Source: Stropharia rugosoannulata
Lineage: Eukaryota > Basidiomycota > Agaricomycetes > Agaricales > Strophariaceae
Length of the DNA: 64,000 nucleotides
Assembly (NCBI GenBank): GCA_028532985.1
Contig: JANCIK010000001.1
Location: 1,116,001 to 1,180,000, forward strand
Direction: 5' to 3'
The notes under the pieces were generated by a model. That model saw only the letters and a list, made by a program, of their open reading frames with translations. It searched no databases and had not been told where the DNA came from. Both the position numbers and the translations under genes were made by a program. Positions 34,565 to 50,123 of this stretch are shown here, in pieces. Within the stretch, counting starts at the first letter, position 1. Each line of letters starts with the position of its first letter.

Positions 34565-35753
34565 TGAGCTTATGTACGTACGAAGTTAAAGGTCTGGTGC
34601 GATAAATGATTTTATATACATAGTAGTGAGAGGAATTAAGTAAATTTGTAAATGCTATGCTATGGACTCACTGTATTGGTACAACAAGCGAAGGCGATAC
34701 GGTGTTGACGGCCTGAGATCACAGGAGGTCCGATGATGACTATCTGAGTTCAGGTATTCCAACCGGATCCAGGTATGTGAGTACATAAGTACCACAAAGA
34801 TACGCGTTGGCGCGAGTGGAAGGACATGCTGTTTCTATGTGGAACCTACCGCCCTCTTAGGTGAAAAGGAAGATATATTTGGCGAGGTCAACCTGAGGTA
34901 GGGCTCACGGTGGAAGGTCGCCGTCTATGATTGTTGTGAATATTATGAGTCAGAACACGACAACCTGGCAACATCGTTTGATGTTGGAATCAAGTGGGAC
35001 TCGCCTGTTAAAAACGGCCCAGGCCTCTTGAGGTTTAATAGTAGGTGTTTCATTGAGTAAATGGATGCAGATGAACCTGAAAGCCTATACATAGTGTCAT
35101 TAACAAAAACCAAATCGATTTTCAAATATTCATAATATTCATACTGCGTCCCTCAGGTACCGGTGATCATAAAATGCTGCATTGAGATCCAGACCAGGAG
35201 GGTATTTATGAGGGAGGCATCGGGTATCGACGTAAAACCATTCAAAAGAAAAGCAACAAAAGAAACTCAGAAAATCGGAACATTGCCAGCGCAAAGCACA
35301 AAGGTCAGACTTCAATTTCTGAAATCCAGATAAGGAACAAGTTCGATAAAGCAAAAGGCGAATAATTATACGAACGAAAAAATGATACATCTGAGTGTAT
35401 TGATATGGTACTGCAAACAATGGGGACATGGCTAATAGTAAAGAAGAGACCTTCCTGGCTAAGAGGAAGAGGGAGGCAGAGTTCGTGCAGCCTACTCTAC
35501 ATAGTATTATAATAGTTAAAACGTGTGGTGGACGGCGCATGGGATGGTGGCATGAATGTCGTAAAATGAGCAAACGAATGATAATCGACAGGTGGATGTA
35601 GTGCAGCAGTAAAAAGCCATGAACATTAAAACTTAATAAGGAGCGGAAAGAGTAACGGGGAGGTGGAGCAGGACCAGAAGAAACAAAAAGTGAAGGAAGG
35701 AAAGAAGCAGAGAAAAGCAAAATCGTCGTGCGCGCTCGTTCCAAGGCCAGTGT
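34565..35753. other. intergenic between the two Spa2 paralogs
   Basis: Promoter of the diverged copy and 3' UTR of the canonical copy. A 201-codon minus-strand ORF (35139-35744) runs through here but is biased to Phe/Leu/Ser/Cys, has no start context or domain, and overlaps the presumed 3' UTR. I do not call it. Confidence 0.5.
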
Positions 35754-38700
35754 TCACAGCTTCATCAGGCCTTTCATCGCGTTCGCAATGGCAAAGCTTG
35801 ACTTGGCCATGACCTGCCGGCTCTCCTTCGTCATCTCCGGCAGCGCCTGCACTTCGCTCAGCCGGTTCGCGTGCTCGCTCAGCTCGCGCAGCGTCTCGTT
35901 GCCCTGCACCGCCGACGCCGGCGGCAGGTTGTCGTTGCACACCGCGACGATGCTCGACACGATGGTGATGATCTGCGTCAGGTTCTCGTTCAGCATCGGC
36001 GGCGGCGTCGGGCTGCGCACGCCCGAGAGCACGCTCTGAATCGCGTAGATAATAGTTTCTGTCTGCGCCTCGAGGTAAGGCTAAACATAACACCAGTCTC
36101 AATTAGCGTGGGGCCCCTCAGACATTTCACAATTGCGGCAACTGACCTTCAGCTCTGCCCACGCATCCTCTGATCCCTCTGCCTGTGCCGAGTCGTCGCT
36201 CACGACCCCCCCTGAGCTTCCGTGCGTATCGAAAATAGGCGGTGGCGAGCTCGTCTGCTCCGAGCTCGAGTTCTCAGACGGCGGGCGGCGTCTGCTATCC
36301 ATATATCCCCCACGAGACTGCGTTGGTGGGGACCCCACCGAATCCGAAAATCGAGCGCCTCCCCGGCTCGAAGTAGACATTTGGCTCGCCTTGCGCTGGT
36401 GCATGCTCAAGCGGCCGTCGTCCGCCATCTTCATCGCAGGAGCATAGCCACCCGACGCAGGCGGCGGGGGGCTATACGCAAACTGGTCCTGCTCGGCCTT
36501 GGTCGCCTTGCGAATGTGCACCGTGCGGCCAATCTCCGTAACCGTGGCAGACACATGGCTAGCGGCGGCGTCGAGCAGACTGACGGGGGACATTCCGGAG
36601 CTCGATGCGTGCGTCTTCGCCGCGGCGACGAGATTGCTCAGCGTTGCTTCTGCACGATTCCTCAGCGATTGCAGCATATCTATCTCCAAGTCGCTCCTAT
36701 CGCGTGGCGAGCGCCGCTCGAAGACCTTAACGTCTTCGGTAATATTTGTTACAGCATTGACCACGGATTTCATGTGCGTCAGCACGCGCGTCGGCGCATT
36801 AGATCGCCCTGCTGTAAGAAGACTATCTATGGCTGAAAGGAACGCGGTGATATGAATATCCAAGATGCCTCCATCTGGTGCCACGGGTAGCTGATCCTCG
36901 CCCCTGTCGAATTTGGGCGCTTGCAGGAACAACTGCGACGTAGCTTGAGGGTGTACTGTGAGACAACATAAAATCAGCGCGGGAATTGACTCACCTTTGA
37001 CGCTCCGCAACTCAGTTTTCGCTTGCTCGTACTTGCGCTTATACTCCTTCATCTGGTTGTCCAAGTCGCGGATGAGCGCATTGTCTGCATCCTTCGCGGC
37101 CATTAACTCATCGTTCCTCATTGAGAGTTCGTTGATCTCGAGTAATAGGCCTTCCATATCATTCCGGAGCTGTTCGATATTCTCAGAACCGACCTACAAG
37201 ATTTGCATGAGTTGTGGACAAATTATGCAGGCACAAAAGCATAGTTACCGATCCTTGGCGAAGCTCAGAGTCTTCCTCAAGTCTAACACATCGATCGCGC
37301 AAGATAGCCAACTCTTCTCGATCTTCCTCTGATTGCAGAGTTTCCTGCCTGCGAATCTCCTGCAGCTCCTGGAGTTCTTGCTGCATAGATCTCATCGCGT
37401 TGCTTTGCTCCTCGGCGCGCTGAAAGGCCCATTAACATTCCGTAAACAGTGACTCTTCGAAACCCCTACCTGACGTAAACCTGCGAGTTCTTCTTCCAAT
37501 TGACGCACCCTCGCCTCGCTCTCTCTCCTACGCTTCTCTTCTTCTGCAGCATCATCAAGATCCCGCTGCATGCTCGTGATTTGCGTTTGCATGGTGGCGA
37601 TCTTGTATTCATAATCGCGACGCATCTTTTCTCTGTCATCCGAATTGGTATTGGCTCTCATGAGTCGTGAACCTATCCCTCCAGATGAACGAGTAGAGTC
37701 AACGGATGATCGCCCGTACTTGTCGTATAGTTCATCTCCGCTGCGATTACCACCGGCACTTTCGTCCTCCATTTCCACTTCTTTTAGCCGCGCATTGAGT
37801 CCCATCAGACCAGCTGGGGGACTCCGTGAGGCCAGTGGACTTGGATAATCGCTGGCAGTGTCGGGAGGCTCACTATCATTACCCGCATCTCGTCCACCAT
37901 CCGTCAATGTACCGCTCTCCCTTGCTTCACGGCCGTACGGAATATCAATGTACTCTTCTTCCATCGTGCTTTTAGTAGGTATAATCATGGAACTCGCTGC
38001 GGTCGTGCTCTGTGCTGGTGGGGCGTTAACGGTGCTGTCGCTCGCCACACTAGGTGCCTGCCCTGGTCGTCGGGCATACTCGCGCTCACGATCTTCAGAT
38101 CTTCTTGTCGTGTCTTGCGAGGGTTTGCGGCGGGAGGCCAGTGCAGAGGCCAGACTCTCATCTCTGGTCGGATAAGGGTCATCCGGGCGCCTGTATGCGT
38201 CCTCACTCCGCCGGACATTGAACTCCGTCTCACTGGGGCGCCTTCTATCCACTGAGGGTCTGCGGCTTGAGGTGCTACCTCCGTATCCGCTGTCCGGAGG
38301 CCTTTCCCGATCTGAAGAGACCCGTCCGGATGTACGGCTACTTGCAGCATTCCTAGGTGCGGAACTAGAGGGAAAATCCGGGGCTGGATAGTCGTCATAA
38401 TTCGAAGTGGCTGACCCTCTGCCCGACGCCTGCATTGCGATCTTCCCGGTTAGGAGAGATTTGGTAAGCCACAGGACTAGCTGCTCACCTCTTCCTTAAA
38501 CTCGGGGTACCGACGTGCCAATTCGAAGTAGACGTCGCTAGAGAGGTCTTCGAAGCGCGTGGTGGGGAGGGTTGCTAATTTTTGCCGTGCTTGATTTCGT
38601 TTCGGATGAAATTCCTCTCTGACCGGAAGAAAGGGAACTAGAACAGAACGTGAATATGCGCAGCGGCTGAGGGTTGAGTAGACGCACCTTCATTTGATCT

Positions 38701-39064
38701 GCCTCTCCGCACGAGTTCATCGTATACATCAGTTGACAGTTCGTGAAATTGCTGGATGGTTAATCTCGTTAATTTTGATCTCGCATTCGACCGCGAGTTC
38801 GGAGGAGCTTGGGAAGGCCAAAAACACGTTTAGAGAAACGGGTTGGAAGCATAAAGCAGGACTAGACTCACCTGCGGCTAGATAGTTTGCGAGATATTTT
38901 CCGAGCTCTATGTAGTGGGTCCTGGAGACCTGGCGATAGTCGATGGTGGGGACGGCGGGGGCCCCTTTTGTATTGTTGGGGCGGTATGAGTCCGTGCGGT
39001 AGTTGGATATGCCAGAGAAGGCGGTGGGGGTCGGGGACGGTGCGCGGGAGGGAGTACGCTTCAT
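35754..39064 (-). CDS. SPA2: Spa2-like polarisome scaffold protein
   Basis: ATG at 39064 (MKRTPSRAPSPTP). Exons 1-3 carry the SHD pair: THYIELGKYLANYLAA, LTRLTIQQFHELSTDVYDEL and RQKLATLPTTRFEDLSSDVYFELARRYPEFKEE. A long disordered Ser/Arg/Asp-rich region (37640-38435) comes next, then coiled coils (YEYKIATMQTQITSMQRDLDD; QELQEIRRQETLQSEEDREEL). The C-terminal domain runs from about 36900 to 35754 and ends SSFAIANAMKGLMKL. Spa2 organises formins, Rho GTPase regulators and MAP kinases at the growing tip. Several short introns fall inside the SHD and coiled-coil parts. This copy has the full family architecture, so I take it as the orthologue. Confidence 0.87.
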
Positions 39065-40278
39065 GGCAGGATGGGGGGACAAGTGAAGAGCATGACTATC
39101 CGGCTTCGGGCCTTGCCCAGAACAATCGCAACACGCTGCAGTCGCACTTTCCGCAAACACATCAAAACAAATACTATGTCCTTACGTCACGCATCACTCT
39201 CCCATTGCAACCAAATTGCAACCGCCATCTCTTCCATCTGTCCAGAATGCCTCTTTCCGTGTCACACTGCAGATAAACATACTGCTGCTTCGTGATAAAT
39301 CTTGCATGGACAACTGGCTGCGCAATCCGCCCGAAACTTGACCGCAAAGCTAGGCCACTGCGGCGGCACCCCTGCACTAGTTATATTATCACATCGCCTT
39401 CTTAGTCTTGCTAACGACGTCCAGAATTCCTCGCAACTTCCAACACTTGTTGTCTTCTACTCGGGAAAGCTCTCAAGTACACATACTTCTCTCCGTCGCC
39501 AGGCGACGCACCCGAGTATAACCTACCTAGCAAAAATATCTGCAGAGTTCTAATGGACTGTTGTAACACATTAAAGATGGTCTCGTGGCTCGTCATATGG
39601 GCATAGCATAAGAATACGATTCGATGAATGCACAGCAGCCATTACAAGACCCGATTACGACCTTCCATAGCACCGCACCATCCAAGAGAACCGTTCACAA
39701 CAGAGACATCTTTCTTGCATTTGACCTAGTATGATGACGTAAATGTTGAGTCCGCATTGAGGCTACGACTCTGCGGAAGTCTAGGAAAGGAAGAATACCG
39801 CATCTAAAGTTCCGGAGATGTTATTTTGGTATCTTCATTCTGTACGGTTTCATCAATGTCTGCTGGTGCTTGGGCTTACTCGCATTTTAAAATATACAAA
39901 CTTTAATAAGCAAGACGGGTGCTATGGATGCATACCAAATGCATACCCATGTAAAGAAATGCTATCCGTATAATTTTGCCGCGTGATAACGCCGATATCA
40001 AAGCTAATGAAATCTCTATCTCCTCTCCGCCGGTTAGCTCAGATAACAAACCTAAAGAAGACGCCGTTTACAAACACCGACAACTGCGCTAATCATTACA
40101 CTCTACTTCCTTGCCCCCACAAAATCATTAACCCACGGGGTCATTTATGTTTAACTTGCAAATTCCCAATAAACAAAATAAGCGCCCATCCGCACCCACC
40201 ATACCGCCCGTCAAAAAATCCTTGCTGGCAAGAGTAGACAGATCACCAGCTGCGTCGTCCTAGTTGAACCGCAAAGCT
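39065..40278. other. intergenic between Spa2 and the short SHD gene
   Basis: Promoter region of Spa2. No recognisable gene or repeat. The AT content is higher than in the neighbouring genes. Confidence 0.5.
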
Positions 40279-40885
40279 CTAAGCCTCCTTAAACTCCGGA
40301 TATCTCCTCCCGAGCTCATAATGCACATCCCCGAGCAGGTCCTGGAAGCGCTCGGGCGAGAGCGCAGCGAGCTTCTGCCTCGCGCCATTCCGCCGCGGGT
40401 GCATGTCCTCCCTGACCGGCAGCGCACTTGGTAGCATAGCGTCGCCCAAAGCATATGCTACGCCCGTCCCCACACGCCTATGCGCCGTGGCCCGCGACCG
40501 GCGGAGCAGCTCCTCATAACAGTCCGAAGAAAGCTCATGGAATTGGTGTGCAGTCAGTCGGGGCAGCCTGCGGCGGGCGCCTGCGCGATATCCCGGCTCA
40601 GAAGTCGCTTCTGTGTGATGATAATAAAACCGTAGGTCAGCCGTGGGTACATAGTGGTGGTGGAGGTTCTCCAGAGGAGGGTGAGAGATGCTCACGTTTT
40701 GATAGGTAGAGCACGAGATACTGGTTCAGCTCCCGGTAGTGTTGCTTGGAGCTCTGATACGAGTCGACTGCGTCCCGGAGGGAGACGTATCCTCTGACCT
40801 GCGACTCGGATACGTTCATGTTGCTAATGGTGGGAGAGTGTGCGGTGCTCTGGCTGGCTTCCAAGCGCGGCGGCGACTTCATCAT
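40279..40885 (-). CDS. short SHD-only protein (truncated Spa2-like copy)
   Basis: Two exons, about 174 residues, joined by gtgagc...cacacag. Exon 1 ends HYRELNQYLVLYLSK. Exon 2 has both SHD repeats: RLTAHQFHELSSDCYEELLRR and RQKLAALSPERFQDLLGDVHYELGRRYPEFKEA. In the canonical gene this second repeat ends YPEFKEE directly at a gtgagc donor. Here the equivalent position reads GAGGCTTAG, so translation stops within two codons. The coiled coil and C-terminal domain are absent. The SHD residues are well kept, which argues for retained function, perhaps as a competitor or adaptor. It could also be a recent fragment. Confidence 0.75.
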
Positions 40886-41162
40886 GGCTCTAGATAGCAG
40901 CTGGCATGGGAATGATGGAACTGTCCATGTCCGCTATAATAAATATGACATATACTTCGTGTTGCGAGGAAACGCGCAGCAAATGGCAAACAGAATGTCG
41001 CCCTTAACTCAATTACAGAACGATAAGGAATTCGCTGATTTCCGAATGCGGGTATTTTTATACCAGATTGGAGGAGATAGAGGAACACATTAGCAAATTA
41101 CTCGGAACGTTACATACAGAAACAATGTCCTAAAACTTCTCGGTTGACACGATTCTATTGCT

Positions 41163-42537
41163 CTATTGCTTTTTGGCTTCCCTGGCGAGTTTGTTCAATG
41201 CGCGCTTACGTATGTCTTTGTGCAAGCCGTGCGTATAGCTGATGAATAAACTTGGCGAGTTAATCAGCGTCATGGTGTAGTCGAGAAGGGCGTGCGACCA
41301 GTATGGTGTGCTTGTATCCGGGCGGCCACTATATGCTGCCCCGCAGGCAAGACCAATTTTGCTTATGACGGAGTGCACGAATGCCTTCGGCGTCGGGATA
41401 AGCATGGAAGGCTTCCGGATTTTGGACAGCTTGGAAACCTTTAGACATAAAAAGAGGGTCAAAATGTAATCCACAACTGTTGAAAGGAACATTGACACGC
41501 ACAACAAAGTAAGTGTTAACGTGTTCAACAGTAATGTTATCCTTGGAGACTTCTTCAGCCAGAGCACTTGTGAACGTGGCCAGGAATGCTTTGGTGCCAG
41601 AGTAGGTAGCAAGCATTGGGGAAGGTACGGCACCGGCGAAAGAGCCAATATTCAGGATAAGACCGCGCTTACTATTCAAAAACGTCAGTTGTGAACATTA
41701 CTTGTTAACAGCAAGGCTTACCGGTTGACCATACCAGGAAGTACTGTGTAGGTGACGCGTAATGTGGCATTTACATTAATTTCGACAATGTCCTTGATCT
41801 CGTCCAGGGGTATATCGACGAGGTATGCTGGCATATTATGGGATTTCCCAACATTATTGACTTGCACGACGGTTTGTTAACTTGAACACTCTTCATGAAT
41901 CACGGTAGACATAGGGGGCTCACCTAAAACACCAACATCACGCCCCTCAATAACAGCCCGAAACGCGTTGTATGCACTCTCGTCTGCCTTCGCAAAGTCA
42001 ATGGAGTGATACTGGGTAGACACCTTGAATTTTGCCGCTAAAACACGTCGGGGAGAGAAGGTCAGGGACGGACTATGCATCGTATTTAATATATGCGCAC
42101 CAATTTCGCTGGAGGTCTGCGAGAGGAGTTCCTTATTGCGGGCAACGAGCAGAATATTGAAGCCCGCTTTGGCCAACTGCAGGGCGAATTCCTTCCCTAT
42201 TCCGTCTGTCGCGCCGGTGACAACTGCCCAGGCCCCATTCTTTGCGCCGTACCGCTTCAACTACCAAGTGACACGTCATTAGAAGCAAGTTCGCATAGTA
42301 GATTGCCTTCGGAGTTACATTCTTTCCAGGAAGGACAAAAGTTTGAGCAAGGACAGACAAGGTCTGGTAGAGCACACGCGCTGCACTAATGGAACCGAGA
42401 GCGAGCAGGACAGTCGCGAAGTATGGCTGGTCCTTGACTATGTACGATACCAGTCAGCTTCGGGAGTCTAGCAGGTTCGACACTAGAAACTTACAGAGGG
42501 AAGACGCCAGTGACACGAGCTGAGAAACAGCAGCCAT
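41163..42537 (-). CDS. very-long-chain 3-oxoacyl-CoA reductase (HSD17B12/Ifa38 type)
   Basis: N-terminal membrane segment (MAAVSQLVSLASSL/FKDQPYFATVLLALGS), then AWAVVTGATDGIGKEFA (TGxxxGIG cofactor loop), LLVARN, VLVNNVGKS (NNxG), LNIGSFAG (Ser) and YSGTKAF (YxxxK). Late exons read VEHVNTYFV/VSKLSKIRKPS and PTPKAFVHSV, typical of this subfamily. The enzyme performs the second step of ER fatty-acid elongation, reducing 3-ketoacyl-CoA with NADPH for sphingolipid precursors. Six or so short introns all keep frame. The gene starts 454 bp from the divergent decarboxylase gene. Confidence 0.9.
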
Positions 42538-42990
42538 TCTTCGCGAGAGACACGTAGGGAGCAGGCGAAATCACGGCCAAGTTTCTCCAAGTTTCTCCCG
42601 TGCGTCTGTTCCACGACCGGCATGGACGGCTCGGCATTGGCCGGTCGCAGTGTTCAGCCGAGTGGTAGTGTCAAAGTTGCGCCTCCCGAGTTCTCTTCCA
42701 CTGCCGTGTCGCGCTTGTTCCAATGCCATATCGTGCCCGCCAAGTTCCCGCAATCAGCCACTATCGTATTCTGGACCTGCAGCTCCGTGGTCTCGGATTT
42801 TCTGTGTCATTCCCATGAAACTGAAAGACAGACTCGGAGGATAGGCTTTGCGAGTCGGCGGAATCAAGTCTATCCCACACGCCCGATAAACCGAACGGCA
42901 ACGGTTGGGGTCATGGCCAAGCCGAGTGCGACCCTTTAGTCACCCGACGACGTGTCCTGCTCCTTCAACCGCGTACACACTTGACTGTAG
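42538..42990. other. divergent promoter region
   Basis: Separates the ketoacyl-CoA reductase (-) and decarboxylase (+) starts. No gene recognised. Confidence 0.5.
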
Positions 42991-45020
42991 ATGGATATCG
43001 AACAGTATGTAGTACTTACTTTCGTTGGACAACCACCGTGCCAGGCTAATGGACGCTTATCTAGGTTCAGGAAGGCTGGCTACCAAGCCATTGATAATAT
43101 CTGCGACTACTACTACTCACTTCAAGACAAGTCAGTAATACCCCATGTGGAACCTGGGTATTTGAGAGAACACATACCGCGTACGTAACAGCATTCATCT
43201 GCTCGTTCCCGCGTTAATTTAACTGTTCAACGTTCATCCCCAGAGGAGGCACCCGAAAAGGGAGAAGACATCCAGCTTATTACCGATGACTATCAGAAGT
43301 ATATTCTACCAGGTAAGCAAATGATAGTAAAAGAGACAATTATCCCATACCAACTTGACCCAGGCATAACACACTGGCAGCATCCTTCTTTCTTCGCCTA
43401 TTTCCCCGCAGCCGCCAGCTTCGAGAGCATCCTTGCAGATCTCTACGCCTCCAGCGTAACCAACCCGGGCTTCAATGTACGTCCACATATACCTATATGT
43501 AGCAACCGGGCCCATGGGCGCCTATTGACTTCATTTATTCCCCGGATGCTTAGTGGCTGAGCAGCCCCGCATGCACTGAATTAGAAGTCATCGTCATGGA
43601 CTGGGCGGCCAAGCTGCTCGGCCTCTCACCCGCATTCTATAACGCATCTGGAGTCGGTGGCGGATGCATTCAGACGACCGCATCCGACTCGGTCCTTGTC
43701 GCCGTCGTCGCAGCGCGCGCCCTGTACCAGCGCAACAACCCCGATGTAAAAATAGAGGACCTCGTGATATATACGACGACCCAGACACATTCGCTCGGTG
43801 CGAAGGCAGCGCTGGTGCTCGGCCTCCAGGTGCGCAGTATCGAGGTCAAGGCAGAGGACGGGTTCGCTCTCCACGGCGTAGGGTTGAGGGAGGCATTGGA
43901 AGAGGACGAACGCAACGGACGCAAGCCTTTCATTTTGAGTAAGTGGATAAAATACATCTATTATATTGAAGACGAATATCTGACAGTCCTTGGTAGTCGC
44001 CACCATCGGTACCACTTCTTCCGGCGCGGTAGACAATATGCCAGAGATTCACGAAGTTGGTGAGCCATATTATCCCAAAGTAATACCAAGTTTAAACTAA
44101 CCATTATTCTCCAGTCAAGGATTATCCCTCTCTTTGGGTCCACATCGATGCCGCCTGGGCTGGCGTTGCCCTGTCGTGCGAAGAGCACCGGGAACGTTTG
44201 TACCTCGATGAAATCAACAAATTTGCCAATTCCTTCTGCACCAACTTCCACAAGGTACGTTCCGTCTTTGACGCTTGCTTTGTCCGGGCTGACATTTATT
44301 CTAGTGGGGACTTGTAAACTTCGACTGCTCTGCTCTGTGGGTCCGCGACAGGAATTACCTCACAGAAGCCCTGGACATCACTCCCCCGTTCTTGCGCACT
44401 AAGCATGGTGACGCCGGTGCGTATATGCGCTCTATTTTACTATTCTATTTATTCAAATACCATGTAGGAACTGTCGTTGATTTCCGCAACTGGCATTTGG
44501 CACTTGGACGCCGCTTCAGGTCGCTTAAACTCTGGTTTGTCCTGCGTGGATTTGGCGCGGAAGGGTTCCGTGACTACATCAGACGCGTAAGTCGTTCACT
44601 CTCTCATTGCATCTGTTGTACAAGGTTTTGATAACCCGCATATAGTGCATCAACCTTAATAAGAAGTTTGCCGCGCTGATCGAAAAATCTGATATGCTGT
44701 CTCTCGTCACCGAACCCTCGCTCGCCTTGTCCGTCTTCAGGATTGCGCCCAAAGCAGAGCCGTCTGAATCCAAGCCGGTATTGACAAATGAATCGCTGAA
44801 CGAGATCAACCGACTTTTCTTCGGCCGCTTGTCTTCGCGGACCGACATCATGCTCACGCAGACAACGCTGAACGGCATCTTCTGCGTCCGCCTGGCGATC
44901 GGGTCCGCGCGCACGACAGAGAAACACATCTCAGACGCGTTTGACATCGTCAGCAAGGAAGCGGAGGCAGCCGTTGAGGTGTGGAACCAGACGGTGAGCG
45001 GGGTCGCCGTTTCCGAGTAA
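42991..45020 (+). CDS. aromatic amino acid decarboxylase family PLP enzyme, predicted aromatic acetaldehyde synthase
   Basis: About nine exons. MDIEQ joins via gtatgt...ctag to FRKAGYQAIDNICDYY. Family blocks in order are HWQHPSFFAYFPA, GGCIQTTASDS, TQTHSLGAKAA (PLP-stacking His kept), ATIGTTSSGAVD, HIDAAWAG (PLP Asp) and TNFHKWGLVNFDCSALWV (Lys that binds PLP, codon 44252-44254). ALGRRFRSLKLWFVLR follows. Counting from that Lys, residue +29 is Phe (codon 44389-44391, TPPFLRTK); in human DDC Lys303+29 is Tyr332, the residue that protonates the carbanion. Plant enzymes with Phe here decarboxylate and oxidatively deaminate aromatic amino acids to the acetaldehyde, ammonia and hydrogen peroxide. 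Activity is an inference; the family assignment is firm. About 490 residues, normal length, expected cytosolic. Confidence 0.9.
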
Positions 45021-45120
45021 GTGTACGCATGATTTTATCTAATTGTAGAGCATATGTGCCGAGCATTATACAGTGTGTAGACGCTTATACAGTACTTTAC
45101 ATTATTCGTGATATATATTT

Positions 45121-49311
<4,191 letters not shown>

Positions 49312-50123
49312 GTTGAGAGGGTGTAAATTGTGAACGGAGGGAAGCTGCAAGCAGTCGGGAGTCGGCACATTGCGCCCGATTCAGGTTAATCGCTAAAACG
49401 GCGGCGTTAGCGCTAGTTATTCACGTGCAACTGCCGCGGCCGTCCCGCTCAAGGCGTTGCAGTTTTGGAGAGCTCAAATGTAAAACATTATTATCACAAA
49501 CGGTAGGCTTAGAACTTCGACCTTCTCCTCTTTAACTATAAATACGTATAACATGTATTGGATTTATGCCAACAACAAAATGACCGACGCCAGAAGATCT
49601 GCGAAGGGTTATAAACATAAACCGGCAAGGGTGCAGAATAGGCAATATGACAAGGAGGGAGAGAGTGTATGCTGATGAGTGCGTACAGTGAGTAATCAAA
49701 GTCTGAGAGAGAGAAGGATATGCAAATGCAATGCAAGTGAGCGATTGACTGAAATAATATACATTGACACTGAGGAATAGTGAAATACAACAACAATGGA
49801 TGGAAATAACCTCATAGAAATAAAGACACAGACACTAAAGAGGAACACACAGAAAAAACAACCGATAGCAATGCCAGCAAGATGATGGTGAGCGGAACAG
49901 TGACGGTTAGAAATAGAGGATGAAATGTTACAGCGAAAACACGCATTGTCCAATGCGGTGCGTAGGAAGGGGTATGTGTATAACAGTCGGAGAGCCCTGA
50001 GGGAGATAGCCATGGTCGGAGCGTAGGATACAATCAATTTCGGGGAGCGTGATGATGTGGAGGACGAGAATAAATACGCAAGCCTCATCCTTTGTCTTTG
50101 TCTCGACAGTATGAATTTGGGGT
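49312..50123. other. intergenic, promoter of PEX1 and 3' UTR of the ankyrin gene
   Basis: No supported gene. A 143-codon minus-strand ORF (49696-50127) lies in the presumed 3' UTR and is Ser/Leu/Phe-rich with no domain. Confidence 0.5.

Noticed and set aside
35139..35744. 201-codon minus-strand ORF after the canonical Spa2 gene
   Set aside because: It lies in the presumed 3' UTR, is low-complexity (Phe/Leu/Ser/Cys rich), and has no domain or splice support.
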